Below, piece by piece: positions 51,252-60,099 of a DNA stretch of 64,000 nucleotides. Numbering within the stretch: the stretch's first letter is position 1; every line of letters starts with the position of its first letter. This stretch comes from Marispirochaeta sp964554875. GTDB lineage: Bacteria > Spirochaetota > Spirochaetia > JC444 > Marispirochaetaceae. The stretch covers positions 28,056 through 92,055 of the forward strand of contig CAZKQJ010000014.1 of assembly GCA_964554875.1 (NCBI GenBank). The letters run 5' to 3'. Below the pieces are notes generated by a model, which saw only the letters and a list, made by a program, of their open reading frames with translations, had not been told where the DNA came from and did no database searches. The position numbers were made by a program, and so were the translations under genes.

Positions 51252-52136
51252 GTGAAACGCATATTCAACCACATCCAGTTCCTCCTTAAAGGGGTTAAGG
51301 TTTTTGCTCTGGTAGGACGCAGCGGTACCGGAAAAAGCTTCAGGGCCAAACTGGTGGCCCAGAAGTACGGCATTGAGCTGATAATCGACGACGGACTCCT
51401 GATCCATGACCAGAAGATTGTCGCCGGAAAATCGGCAAAAAAAGAAAAGGCCTACCTGGGGGCAATAAAAACAGCCCTGTTTGACGACCATGAACACCGG
51501 GCCGAGGTCCTGTCTGCCCTGCACGGTACAAAGTTCAAACGAATACTCCTTATCGGCACCAGCGAACGGATGGTGGAGAAGATATGTAAACGACTGCGTC
51601 TGCCGTCAATCTCCAAAATGATCAAGATAGAGGACATAGCTACCACCGACGAGATTGAAACTGCCATCCGCTCCCGAAAAATAGAAGGAAAGCATATAAT
51701 ACCCGTCCCTTCAGTGGAGATAGCCCGGAACTACTCCCACATCGTCTATGATTCGGTCAAGATATTCCTGAAAAACAAGCTCCCCTTTCTTACCTCCAGC
51801 AGGCAGCAGGTCTTTGAAAAGACCGTGGTACGGCCGGAATTCTCAAAACGGGGACGGGTCTCCATCTCCAAGGCCGCCCTTACCCAGATGGTGCTCCACT
51901 GCGCAGAAGAGTACGATTCCACCATCACCCTGAAAAAGGTCCATGCCCGCATCGACTCCCACGGTTATATACTGACCCTGCACATCCACGTTCCCTATGG
52001 AGTGCAGCTCTCCGGAAATCTTCACGGCTTTCAGGAGTACCTTATCGACAACCTGGAACGCTACGCCGGAATCATGATCCAGAAGGTCAATGTGATCATC
52101 GAGGACTTCAGCTCCCGGGACGCAAGGAGAATTTGA
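51252..52136 (+). CDS. P-loop protein with Asp23-like C-terminal domain
   Basis: This is a 294-residue protein from the GTG at 51252; the longer frame from an ATG at 51141 would start inside the divergent PAP2 gene and upstream of the promoter. The N-terminal Walker A is ALVGRSGTGKSFRAK (about 17-31), followed by IIDDGLLIHDQ, as in nucleotide kinases or AAA-like proteins. The C-terminal part (about 190-285) resembles the Asp23/DUF322 alkaline-shock fold (VHARIDSHGYILTLHIHVPYG). Combining a P-loop with Asp23 is unusual. No function is known to me. Confidence 0.7.
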   Translation: MKRIFNHIQFLLKGVKVFALVGRSGTGKSFRAKLVAQKYGIELIIDDGLLIHDQKIVAGKSAKKEKAYLGAIKTALFDDHEHRAEVLSALHGTKFKRILLIGTSERMVEKICKRLRLPSISKMIKIEDIATTDEIETAIRSRKIEGKHIIPVPSVEIARNYSHIVYDSVKIFLKNKLPFLTSSRQQVFEKTVVRPEFSKRGRVSISKAALTQMVLHCAEEYDSTITLKKVHARIDSHGYILTLHIHVPYGVQLSGNLHGFQEYLIDNLERYAGIMIQKVNVIIEDFSSRDARRI

Positions 52137-52198
52137 GATTATAGGGGTGCCTGTCGATAGATAATATGGGAAGTAACAGGAAGGAGGGATTAGGACAG

Positions 52199-53503
52199 AT
52201 GAAGCGGGTCATACACAGCGAAGTCGTGAAAACGGCTCTGATGATAACTTTGCTGCTGACAGCAGGATCTCTGCTCGCCCAGGCCCCGGAGTTTTCCCAG
52301 GCCAGGAGCGATTACTACCGGGTATATTACACCGGTGCGGCATCCAGAGCCCAGGATATTGCACGACAGCTGAACGCCTACGGGGAGCTCTTCGAAGAGT
52401 ATCTCCATTTTGAACGTACAGGACTAAAGGAAAAGCTGAAAGTGAGAATATTCTCCGACCGGGAGAGCTATACCGGCTATCTTGAGGATATCATCGGCGA
52501 ACCCAGGGACTCCTTCGTGTATCTTCAGTACAGTGATCCTGGACTGAATGAGCTTGTGGGCTACGAAACGGAGACCGGTTTCGAAAGATCACTGGTTCAT
52601 CATTCCTTTATTCAATACCTGAAGAGTTTTGTTCCCCACCCTCCTCTCTGGCTCCAGAAGGGAATGGCCATCTACCTTGAGAACTCCCGTTACATACCCG
52701 AACAGGATCGAGCAGAATACCGGGAAAACCTGGCATGGCTCAGGAGCCTGAAGACCTATATCGCCCTGGAGGGCGAAGTAATACCCGTCTCGATTCTGCT
52801 TACCATGGACGTTGCGGCTGCCAACAGCCGAATAGAAAGCTTCTATGCCCAGAGCTGGGGGCTCATTCATTTCTTGCTGAACAGCGATAATAAAGAGTAT
52901 AACCGCATCATCTGGGACACTCTATCCTCCCTCAGAAAGGATGCAAGCCGTCAGGAGAACGAGACCATCGTTATCGAAAAGGGCTTCGGCTGGGTGAACA
53001 AAGACCGTTTTCTGGATGACTTCGAGGAGTACGTCCGAAACATCAGGACCTTTCCGGAGCTGGTTCAGGAAGGAATCATCGCCTACAATCGCCAGGACTT
53101 TGAAACAGCGGAAGAGCTGTTCAACCGTTCCCTGGAGCTCAAACAGGACCACTACATTCCCTATTACTACCTGGGACTCATTCAGTACGCCCGGCAGGAT
53201 TACAGCGCTTCCGACAAATACTACCAACTCGCCATGGACAGGGGCGGGGCGCCGGGGCTTATTTACTACGCCAGAGGGATTACCGCCTACTCAGCCCGCA
53301 GGGACGAAGAGGCCAAACAGCTGTTGAGTTATGTACTTGAAGAAGACCCGGAGGGCTACGGCGCAAAAGCCCAGGAACTCTTAACCAGACTGGAAACGGA
53401 TAAGCCTGAAGAAGCAGCTTCCGAAAGTGAAAAAGCGCTTCAGGACCCGGAGGAGCCCGATGATCCCGAAGCTGAAGACCCAGAACCCGATGCAGGAGCC
53501 TGA
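52199..53503 (+). CDS. Exported TPR protein with degenerate peptidase-MA-like domain
   Basis: This is a 434-residue protein from the ATG at 52199 behind AGGAGG (the frame extends 11 codons further upstream). A signal peptide (ALMITLLLTAGSLLAQA) leads into a peptidase-MA-like region (about 25-255) where the HExxH site is LVHHSFIQYL, so the catalytic Glu is missing. TPR repeats (about 290-400: FETAEELFNRSLELKQDHYI, then YSASDKYYQLAMDRGG) and a Pro/Glu/Asp-rich tail follow. The last 64 bases overlap the convergent pcnB gene. Confidence 0.75.
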   Translation: MKRVIHSEVVKTALMITLLLTAGSLLAQAPEFSQARSDYYRVYYTGAASRAQDIARQLNAYGELFEEYLHFERTGLKEKLKVRIFSDRESYTGYLEDIIGEPRDSFVYLQYSDPGLNELVGYETETGFERSLVHHSFIQYLKSFVPHPPLWLQKGMAIYLENSRYIPEQDRAEYRENLAWLRSLKTYIALEGEVIPVSILLTMDVAAANSRIESFYAQSWGLIHFLLNSDNKEYNRIIWDTLSSLRKDASRQENETIVIEKGFGWVNKDRFLDDFEEYVRNIRTFPELVQEGIIAYNRQDFETAEELFNRSLELKQDHYIPYYYLGLIQYARQDYSASDKYYQLAMDRGGAPGLIYYARGITAYSARRDEEAKQLLSYVLEEDPEGYGAKAQELLTRLETDKPEEAASESEKALQDPEEPDDPEAEDPEPDAGA

Positions 53504-54636
53504 ACAGACTCCTCCTGTAATCTGGTCCCCTCTTCGGAGGGGGCCTTTTTTGTGCGTCTCCGCCTACGCCGCTTCTTTTTTTTCTTCTTTTCCTTGACGA
53601 TTCCACGTTCATCAAAAAGCAGCTTGACGGCATTCTCAACATCCAGATTCGGAGGAGTCAAGGGCGACAGAAGCCCCTTGAACCCGCGGAAGGCCGTTTT
53701 GAACAACTGATCATACACCTCGTCTCCGGGCAGACGCAGGTACGGTCCAAAGACCCGCTGAATAACCTCTCCTCTGCTTAAATCCTTTTCGGTCCCATTG
53801 ATTTTCTTATCCAGTTCTTCAAGGATAGTAAGAAACTCCCTGAAACCCTTTTTACCACCGTTTCCGCAGACCTCCTCCATAAGAGAAGGAATCATGAACG
53901 GAAGAAGTCCATACTGCTCCGCCATCCTGATAACCGCCGCGGAGGATCCCCCTTCCAGGATTTTAAAGACCTCTTCGGTAATCCGGGAACTGGATATGTT
54001 TACCAGCTCTCCGGCGTTTTTCCTGATAGCTTTTCTTAAGCCGAAGGGAATGGAAAACTGCCCGGCAGCAGCATACTTGACCGCACGGATCATACGGACC
54101 GGATCGTCCAGAAAAGTCGTCTCCAGGGGCAGAAGGGAACGCATGCGCCTGCTGCGTACATCCTTCATGGCGGAGACAAAATCGTAGACGTACTCTTTTT
54201 TAGGATCGTAATAGAGGGCGTTAATGGAAAAGTCCCGGCGCTCCACATCCTCTTCGAGGGTGCCGAAGTCGTTATTGTCCGCACCGGGTTCGTTGGAACG
54301 GAAAGTGGAAACCTCGATAATCTTTCCGTCCTTGAAATGGACATGCACCAGCCGAAAACGGCGGCCGATTATACGGGAGTTCCAGAAAAGTCTGCGTACC
54401 CGTTTCGGCTGGGCGTCGGTGGTAATATCAAAATCCTTGGGGGTTTTTCCGATCAGAAGATCCCGAACCGCCCCGCCGACTATATAGGCATGATACCCCT
54501 CCCGCTGAAGACGATCGGTTATAATGAGGGCCTCTTTATCTATCTTGTGTCGTGAAATTCCGTGTTCATCTACTGTGTAAATGCGGGCGCGTTCATAGCG
54601 CTTTCCTGCTTTGTCAATACCGTACCGGATCAGCAA
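53440..54636 (-). CDS. pcnB: Poly(A) polymerase/CCA-adding family nucleotidyltransferase
   Basis: This is a 398-residue class II nucleotidyltransferase. VGGAVRDLLIGKTPKDFDI (about 53-71) supplies the GGxVRD and D-x-D catalytic motif, and ERRDFSINALYYDP the RRD motif. Size, lysine-rich tail (KEKKKKKKRRRRRR) and the FRLVHVHF segment point to PcnB (poly(A) polymerase I) rather than CCA-adding enzyme. The Gly/Ser-rich C-terminus is the antisense of the neighbour's acidic tail, and a terminator for that neighbour is embedded in codons for APSEEGTR. The start is TTG. Confidence 0.85.
   Translation of the reverse strand: MLIRYGIDKAGKRYERARIYTVDEHGISRHKIDKEALIITDRLQREGYHAYIVGGAVRDLLIGKTPKDFDITTDAQPKRVRRLFWNSRIIGRRFRLVHVHFKDGKIIEVSTFRSNEPGADNNDFGTLEEDVERRDFSINALYYDPKKEYVYDFVSAMKDVRSRRMRSLLPLETTFLDDPVRMIRAVKYAAAGQFSIPFGLRKAIRKNAGELVNISSSRITEEVFKILEGGSSAAVIRMAEQYGLLPFMIPSLMEEVCGNGGKKGFREFLTILEELDKKINGTEKDLSRGEVIQRVFGPYLRLPGDEVYDQLFKTAFRGFKGLLSPLTPPNLDVENAVKLLFDERGIVKEKKKKKKRRRRRRTKKAPSEEGTRLQEESVQAPASGSGSSASGSSGSSGS
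53524..53551 (+). terminator. UUCG-capped terminator inside pcnB coding sequence
   Basis: GGTCCCCTC and GAGGGGGCC form a 9-bp stem capped by a TTCG tetraloop, followed by TTTTTT. It serves the plus-strand TPR gene, 20 bases past its stop, while lying within the 3' coding part of the convergent pcnB. The minus strand has no T-tract after the stem, so it should not stop pcnB transcription. Confidence 0.9.
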
Positions 54637-54687
54637 TGGTGTACCTGCTTACGAAAATGCATTGTTGATTTTTGCTTACAACTCTTA

Positions 54688-54716
54688 GATATAACGTGTT
54701 TTTTATGTAATTTCAA
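54688..54716 (-). promoter_or_regulatory. pcnB promoter overlapping a dyad
   Basis: TTGAAA (54716-54711), 17-base spacer, TATATC (54693-54688) on the minus strand. The -35 box lies inside the left arm of the TTTCAAGC/GCTTGAAA dyad. Confidence 0.65.
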
Positions 54717-54737
54717 GCACTGTTTGAACGCTTGAAA
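54711..54737. promoter_or_regulatory. 27-bp dyad between pcnB and hisS
   Basis: TTTCAAGC (54711-54718) and GCTTGAAA (54730-54737) are perfect 8-bp arms, 11 bases apart. A third TTCAAGC occurs at 54780-54786 just before the hisS ribosome-binding site. A protein-binding operator for one or both divergent genes is likely. Confidence 0.5.
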
Positions 54738-54771
54738 ATGAATGCCCAGTAGTTCATAGTAGAAGCAGCAC

Positions 54772-54777
54772 TATACT
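54772..54777 (+). promoter_or_regulatory. hisS -10 box
   Basis: TATACT, 20 bases before the hisS ATG, with GAGG in the short leader. The -35 region is poor. Confidence 0.5.
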
Positions 54778-54797
54778 TCTTCAAGCGAGGTACTCCA

Positions 54798-56117
54798 ATG
54801 GCGTCCATAATCCAACCCCGGGTTCTGAAGGGTTTCCGCGATTTTCTGCCGGAAACAGAAATTCAGCGCCGGGGTATTGTAAAGATACTTGAGGAGCAGT
54901 TCCGTCTTTTCGGCTTTGTTCCCATCGATACTCCCGTACTGGAATACACCGAGGTTCTATTAGGCAAGGGAGGAGGAGAAACGGACAAGCAGGTCTACCG
55001 CTTTGAAGACCACGGCGGACGGGATGTGGCCATGCGTTTCGACCTTACCGTTCCCTTTGCCCGATTTATGGCCGCCCACGTCAACGAACTCTACCTGCCC
55101 TTCAAACGCTACCACATGGCCAAGGTCTTCCGGGGAGAGAATACCCAGCGGGGGCGCTACCGGGAGTTCATGCAGTGCGACTTTGACATCGTCGGAACGG
55201 ATACAGCCTCGGCAGATTTTGAGATTCTGACCATGATGCACGACTCCTTCCGCGCCCTGGGGGTATCGGGGGTCACGATCCGGCTCTCCCACCGGGGCAT
55301 ATTCAACCGCTTTCTTGCCCACCGGGGCATTGCGAAGGATTCGGCGGAGATTCTCAGGACCGTTGACAAACTCTCCAAGATCGGCGCCGACGCGGTGCTG
55401 GAACTCCTGCAGGAGATCTCTGGAAAGGAGAATGCTCGGGCGGTACTGGATTTTATCGGTGCGGAGGGGGATTTTTCGGAGGTTCTGGAAAAGATGGAGG
55501 GCCTTGCGGGCGGCGAAGACGAGGACACCCGCCGCCTGAAGGAACTACGGAAGGCAATGGAAAGATGCGGAATCCAGGAGAGCTTTGTGCTCGACCCCTC
55601 CATAACCCGGGGCCTGGATTACTATACCGGGGTGGTCTTTGAGACTTTTCTGGATGAGCTTCCCCAGATCGGCTCGGTCTGCTCCGGCGGGCGCTACAAC
55701 AACCTGGCATCCCTCTACACAAAGCAGGAACTGCCCGGAGTGGGAGCCTCCATCGGACTGGACCGGCTGATGGCCGCCCTGGAGGAGATCGGAACCTCCG
55801 GACGGAACGAGGCCCCGGTGGAAGCCATGGTGCTCTGTATGGATGAAGAGGGTACCGGCGACTTTCACGCCTTTGCCCGTACACTGCGTGCCGCAGGCAT
55901 CCGCGCCGAGGTGTATCCCGATGCCCGCAAGCTGGGGGCCCAGTTCGGTTTCGCCGAAAAGAAAGGAGCTCTGGCGGCGGTGCTTCTGGGAGAGGAAGAG
56001 AGAAAAGCAGGAACGGTTACGGTAAAGGACCTGTCCGCCAGGAAAAACCATGGGGGTCTTTCGTTGGAGGAAGCCCTTAGCCTGGTCATAGAACTGACAA
56101 AAAAGGAACGGAACTGA
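54798..56117 (+). CDS. hisS: Histidyl-tRNA synthetase
   Basis: This is a 439-residue class II aminoacyl-tRNA synthetase. Motif 2-type MRFDLTVPFARF (about 77-88), FRGENTQRGRYREFMQCDFD (about 110-129), the histidine A motif GLDYYTGVVFE and motif 3 region GGRYNNLASLY, VGASIGLDRL are all present. A C-terminal anticodon-binding domain follows. GAGG precedes the ATG. The DEAH helicase gene starts one base past the stop. Confidence 0.97.
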   Translation: MASIIQPRVLKGFRDFLPETEIQRRGIVKILEEQFRLFGFVPIDTPVLEYTEVLLGKGGGETDKQVYRFEDHGGRDVAMRFDLTVPFARFMAAHVNELYLPFKRYHMAKVFRGENTQRGRYREFMQCDFDIVGTDTASADFEILTMMHDSFRALGVSGVTIRLSHRGIFNRFLAHRGIAKDSAEILRTVDKLSKIGADAVLELLQEISGKENARAVLDFIGAEGDFSEVLEKMEGLAGGEDEDTRRLKELRKAMERCGIQESFVLDPSITRGLDYYTGVVFETFLDELPQIGSVCSGGRYNNLASLYTKQELPGVGASIGLDRLMAALEEIGTSGRNEAPVEAMVLCMDEEGTGDFHAFARTLRAAGIRAEVYPDARKLGAQFGFAEKKGALAAVLLGEEERKAGTVTVKDLSARKNHGGLSLEEALSLVIELTKKERN

Positions 56118-56118
56118 T

Positions 56119-58608
56119 TTGCGAATACGCCCGGAAAACCTGCCGGTTTACCAGCAGAAAGAGAAAATCCTGGACGCCCTCAAGGAGAACCAGGTAATCA
56201 TCGTAGAGAGCCCCACGGGATCGGGAAAGACGACCCAACTGCCACTGATCCTCCATCGGGCGGGATACTCCAACGGAGGAACAATCGGGGTAACCCAGCC
56301 GCGGCGCATCGCGGCCCTGTCGGTGAGCGACTACATTGCCAAGCAGATTGGATCGGAGATTCCCGGCGAGGTGGGCTACAAGATGCGCTTTGACGATCAG
56401 ACGCTGCCGGAGACCCGCATAAAAATCATGACCGACGGTATTCTGCTTCAGGAGATGAAGGCAGACCGTTACTTGAGCCGCTACTCGGCGATTATCGTCG
56501 ACGAGGCCCACGAACGGAGCCTGAACATCGACTTTATCCTGGGCCTCCTCAAACAGGTGCTGGAAGCGAGAAAGGATTTCAAGGTTGTAGTCTCCTCGGC
56601 AACCATAAACCCGGTGGTCTTTTCCGAATATTTCAGTGGAGCCCCGATAATTCATATCGACACCCGGATCTATCCCATCAAGGAGATCTATGAACCTTTG
56701 CCGGAACGCTCCTCTGAAGAGACCCTGGTTCAAACCATTGTGGATATTGTCCGCAAGAAGATCCAGCAGAAGAGTCCGGGGGACGTGCTGATCTTTCTGC
56801 AGGGGGAGCGAAACATCAAGGAGTGCGTCAACGCCCTGGAGAGCTCCGCTTTTTCCCAGAAACTGAAAGTACTGCCCCTCTACGGGCGCCTGAGCAAGGA
56901 GGAGCAGGAGCGGGTGTTCGACGAGACCCCGGAAGGAAAGTACAAGGTCGTGGTCGCGACGAATATCGCCGAAACCAGCGTAACCATCGACGGGATAACC
57001 ACGGTAATCGATTCGGGGCTTGCCAAGATCAACTACTACAATCCAAAGACCTTTACATCCTCCCTGGTAGAAAACCCGATTTCCCAGGCCTCCTGCAACC
57101 AGCGAAAAGGACGGGCCGGACGAACCCAGCCCGGAACCTGCTTCCGCCTCTACTCAAAAAAGGACTTCCGGGAGCGTCCCCTTTTTACCCTGGAGGAGAT
57201 ATACCGCACCGACCTCTCCGAGGTAGTCTTACGAATGGCAGAACTGGGGATAACTGATTTCGAGGAGTTCGATTTTATCTCCTCCCCGGGAATCCAGGGA
57301 ATCCGTTCCGCCGTGGAGACCCTCTACACCCTGGAGGCCCTGGACGGCGAGCGTCATCTTTCCCGGGTGGGAGAAATGATGGTCCAGTTTCCCCTGCTCC
57401 CCCGGCACTCCCGGATGATCGTCGAAGGAATCATGCGCCACCCCGATGTCCTGGAGGAGATACTGATCGCCGCGGCCTTTCTCTCCGCCAACACCCCCTT
57501 CCTGCTGCCCCAGGGAGAAGAAATGGAAGCCCGCAGGGCGCATCATCAGTTCGCCGACGCTGCGGGAGACTTTGTATCCTACCTGAAGCTCTTCCGGGCC
57601 TTTACAGCCTCAAAGAACAGGAAACGCTTCTGTGAACGCCACTACCTGGACGAGCGGATCGTCCACGAGATCGTCAATATCCAGCAGCAGCTCTCCCAGA
57701 TCGTCAGCGACATGGGCGTCCCCATCTCCTCCGGCGGCAGCATGGAGGACTACCTCTGCGCAGTTTCCACCGGGCTTATCCAGTTTGTCTGCGCCCGCTC
57801 CGGCCGGGGGGTCTACCACAGCCTGACGGCGGAGCAGATCCAGATTCATCCCGGATCGGTGATGTTCCGGGAGAATCCCCAATACATCGTCGCCGGAGAA
57901 ATCGTCAAAACCTCCCGGACCTTTGCCCGCTCCGTCTCTCCCCTGAAGAAGGAGTGGCTCGCCCGGATATCTCCCCTCCTGGCCAGGGGACTTGCCCCGG
58001 GAAAGGGCGGCAAGGAGGAACGGAGCACCCGGGAAAAACAGCGGGACACCACATGGGAGGTCCAGATTGCCGGGCTTACCTTCATGCTGAAGCAGGCCAA
58101 GGGAAAAAAGAAACTGGCCCTCCTCCCCTACCAGGACCTGAAAAAAGCCATAAAGCGCAACCGGGGAGACCTTTCCGGCAGCAACCTGGGGAATCTGCGG
58201 GGAGTAGTCGTCTATGAAGGCCGGGAGTTTTTGAACGGAGAGAAACTGCGCAAGATCGTCCGCTGGATGAAGCACATAGAGCTTCCCCAGATGCTGACCA
58301 GCGACTGGCCCCGGGGAAAAACCTTCAACTCTTATCAGGGAATGGACGAACTGGCGGGAATCCTCGAGAAGCTCCTTCTTCTGGCGCCATCAAAAAAGAG
58401 CAGCTCAGTCCTCGGCTTCCTGGCCCTCTATACAAACGGCGAAGGAAACTACTGGCTCAAGCCCGCCAAACGCTTCAGCACAGCCGTGGAGATGAGCCTT
58501 GCAAGCCTGGAGGTACTCATAGACGAGCTTGATCCCGGGACCAACAAGAAGTACGCCAAGACGGTGAATGACCGTTACCGCTTTTTATCCAGGCTCTACG
58601 AGGAGTGA
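56119..58608 (+). CDS. DEAH-box ATP-dependent RNA helicase, HrpA/HrpB-like
   Basis: This is an 829-residue DEAH helicase. Motif I SPTGSGKTTQL (about 33-43), Ia TQPRR, II DEAHERS (about 129-135), III SSATI, V TNIAETSVTIDG and VI QRKGRAGRTQPG are in order; HA2 and OB-type C-terminal regions follow. Its size is close to HrpB but the core reads more like HrpA (about 1300 residues), so it may be a shortened HrpA. The start is TTG, one base after hisS. RNA processing or mRNA decay is the known role of the family. Confidence 0.9.
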   Translation: MRIRPENLPVYQQKEKILDALKENQVIIVESPTGSGKTTQLPLILHRAGYSNGGTIGVTQPRRIAALSVSDYIAKQIGSEIPGEVGYKMRFDDQTLPETRIKIMTDGILLQEMKADRYLSRYSAIIVDEAHERSLNIDFILGLLKQVLEARKDFKVVVSSATINPVVFSEYFSGAPIIHIDTRIYPIKEIYEPLPERSSEETLVQTIVDIVRKKIQQKSPGDVLIFLQGERNIKECVNALESSAFSQKLKVLPLYGRLSKEEQERVFDETPEGKYKVVVATNIAETSVTIDGITTVIDSGLAKINYYNPKTFTSSLVENPISQASCNQRKGRAGRTQPGTCFRLYSKKDFRERPLFTLEEIYRTDLSEVVLRMAELGITDFEEFDFISSPGIQGIRSAVETLYTLEALDGERHLSRVGEMMVQFPLLPRHSRMIVEGIMRHPDVLEEILIAAAFLSANTPFLLPQGEEMEARRAHHQFADAAGDFVSYLKLFRAFTASKNRKRFCERHYLDERIVHEIVNIQQQLSQIVSDMGVPISSGGSMEDYLCAVSTGLIQFVCARSGRGVYHSLTAEQIQIHPGSVMFRENPQYIVAGEIVKTSRTFARSVSPLKKEWLARISPLLARGLAPGKGGKEERSTREKQRDTTWEVQIAGLTFMLKQAKGKKKLALLPYQDLKKAIKRNRGDLSGSNLGNLRGVVVYEGREFLNGEKLRKIVRWMKHIELPQMLTSDWPRGKTFNSYQGMDELAGILEKLLLLAPSKKSSSVLGFLALYTNGEGNYWLKPAKRFSTAVEMSLASLEVLIDELDPGTNKKYAKTVNDRYRFLSRLYEE

Positions 58609-58647
58609 GACAGCTTTCTGGTCCTTAGTGTTCAGGTCTCTAAAAGG

Positions 58648-59688
58648 TCAACCGTCGGAAAAAGGGGCAAGCACTTGTTTCAGTAGCTCCTCGGAAAGAG
58701 GGGTAAGAAAGGTATCGCCCCTGCGGCGCTGAAGGACAAAATTGACTTCTCCGTTTTTCCGCTTTTTGTCCCTCTCGAGGATTTCCAGATAAGTACCGAG
58801 ATCAGGAATCCGGTAGCCGAGATCATATCCGTAGGCTGCAAAAAACTCCTTTACTTCCGCAGCGTAGGCGGGGTCCGTCTCTCCCAGAGACACTCCGGCA
58901 TCCATGGCACGGGCGATTCCCCAGGCAACGGCATGACCGTGGGGCAGAACTCCCAGGCCCAGAAGACTCTCAAGGGCATGACCGAAGGTGTGTCCCAGAT
59001 TCAACTGCGCCCGGATACCCTCTTCGGTGGGATCAGCTTCGACGATTCTGCCCTTGACCGCCAGGGAGCGGGGAATCAGATCGTTCAGCACCCGTACGTC
59101 CCGTGACAGCACCTCTCCCTTCCGGGCAGCGAGATCTGAAAACAGATCGCTGTCTTCCAGGAGAGCATGCTTTAACACCTCCGCCAGACCGGAAAGATAC
59201 TCCGATTCCGGAAGGCTCTTCAGCAGAAAAGGATAGATGAGGATTTCCGCGGCGGGATAGAAACTGCCGATTATATTCTTGAAACTGCCGTGGTCGATAC
59301 CGGTTTTTCCGCCAAGGGAGGCATCGATCATGGAAAGAAGGGTGGAAGGAATCAAAACAAGTCCGCAGCCGCGCATGTATATCGAAGCGGCAAAAGCCGC
59401 AGTATCGCAGACAACACCGCCGCCCAGAGCAATGACCAGATCATCCCGGCCGAGGGGTACGGAAAGAGCGGCATCGATGATCTTTAACACAGAGTCCCAG
59501 TTTTTGGCGGCCTCCCCCCGGGAAAGCACAAGCACAGGATCAGCCCCGGATGGTAGAAACTGCCGGGTTACCTCATCGCAGACCCAGACGGCCGCCCGCC
59601 CCAAAGGCAGATCTGCCGGATTAATACTCCCGGAGTTGAAAGACCGGACCCGAGTGCTGCGAAGACCAAGGGTAAAAGATCGATCCAC
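58648..59688 (-). CDS. aroB: 3-Dehydroquinate synthase
   Basis: This is a 346-residue NAD+- and metal-dependent enzyme making 3-dehydroquinate from DAHP in the shikimate pathway. ALGGGVVCDTAAFAA, PSTLLSMIDASLGGKTGID and LNLGHTFGHALE carry the NAD, substrate and zinc-binding residues. The GTG start follows the arsR-type gene by one base. Coupling with an ArsR regulator is unusual for aroB. Confidence 0.94.
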   Translation of the reverse strand: MDRSFTLGLRSTRVRSFNSGSINPADLPLGRAAVWVCDEVTRQFLPSGADPVLVLSRGEAAKNWDSVLKIIDAALSVPLGRDDLVIALGGGVVCDTAAFAASIYMRGCGLVLIPSTLLSMIDASLGGKTGIDHGSFKNIIGSFYPAAEILIYPFLLKSLPESEYLSGLAEVLKHALLEDSDLFSDLAARKGEVLSRDVRVLNDLIPRSLAVKGRIVEADPTEEGIRAQLNLGHTFGHALESLLGLGVLPHGHAVAWGIARAMDAGVSLGETDPAYAAEVKEFFAAYGYDLGYRIPDLGTYLEILERDKKRKNGEVNFVLQRRRGDTFLTPLSEELLKQVLAPFSDG

Positions 59689-59689
59689 C

Positions 59690-59983
59690 CTACACCTGAT
59701 GTGGAAAACTCTTGATAATAGCCTTTACAAAATCATCGCTGATTGAATAAATCCGCCGATTACCGTCGACGGCGGAGCTGACTATCCCCTTGTTTTTCAG
59801 CACCGCGAGATGCTGGGAGATAACCGGCTGGGACTGTTGAAGACACTGCCAGAGTTCGCTTACGCAGGCGTTCTCTTTTTCTATAAGACAGAGGATCTTC
59901 AGCCGTACCGGATGCCCGCAGACCTTGAGACGTTCGGCATAGGACTCAATCAGAGAATCTGGACAACAGGTTGCTTGATTCAT
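59690..59983 (-). CDS. ArsR-family transcriptional regulator
   Basis: This is a 97-residue winged-helix regulator from the ATG at 59983 (the frame extends 17 codons upstream without a ribosome-binding site). HTH is in ACVSELWQCLQQSQPVISQHLAVL. Possible metal or redox Cys are in ATCCPDS and KVCGHPV plus ENACVSEL. It sits directly upstream of aroB and diverges from the cysteine desulfurase gene, so control of sulfur metabolism is possible. Confidence 0.88.
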   Translation of the reverse strand: MNQATCCPDSLIESYAERLKVCGHPVRLKILCLIEKENACVSELWQCLQQSQPVISQHLAVLKNKGIVSSAVDGNRRIYSISDDFVKAIIKSFPHQV

Positions 59984-59991
59984 GTTAGCCC

Positions 59992-60021
59992 ACTGTACAC
60001 CTAGAAGGGTTCCAAAATCAA
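59992..60021 (-). promoter_or_regulatory. arsR-aroB promoter
   Basis: TTGATT (60021-60016), 18-base spacer, TACAGT (59997-59992) on the minus strand. The ATG at 59983 lies 8 bases beyond. Confidence 0.5.
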
Positions 60022-60064
60022 GTATTGATTTCATATATAACGATACAGTAATCCTCAGGCGCCC

Positions 60065-60093
60065 TTGCGTAATAATGGGCTAATTCTTATTAT
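60065..60093 (+). promoter_or_regulatory. Cysteine desulfurase promoter abutting the ATG
   Basis: TTGCGT (60065-60070), 17-base spacer, TATTAT (60088-60093). The ATG at 60100 begins 7 bases after the -10 box ends. Confidence 0.6.
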
Positions 60094-60099
60094 GGCAGG

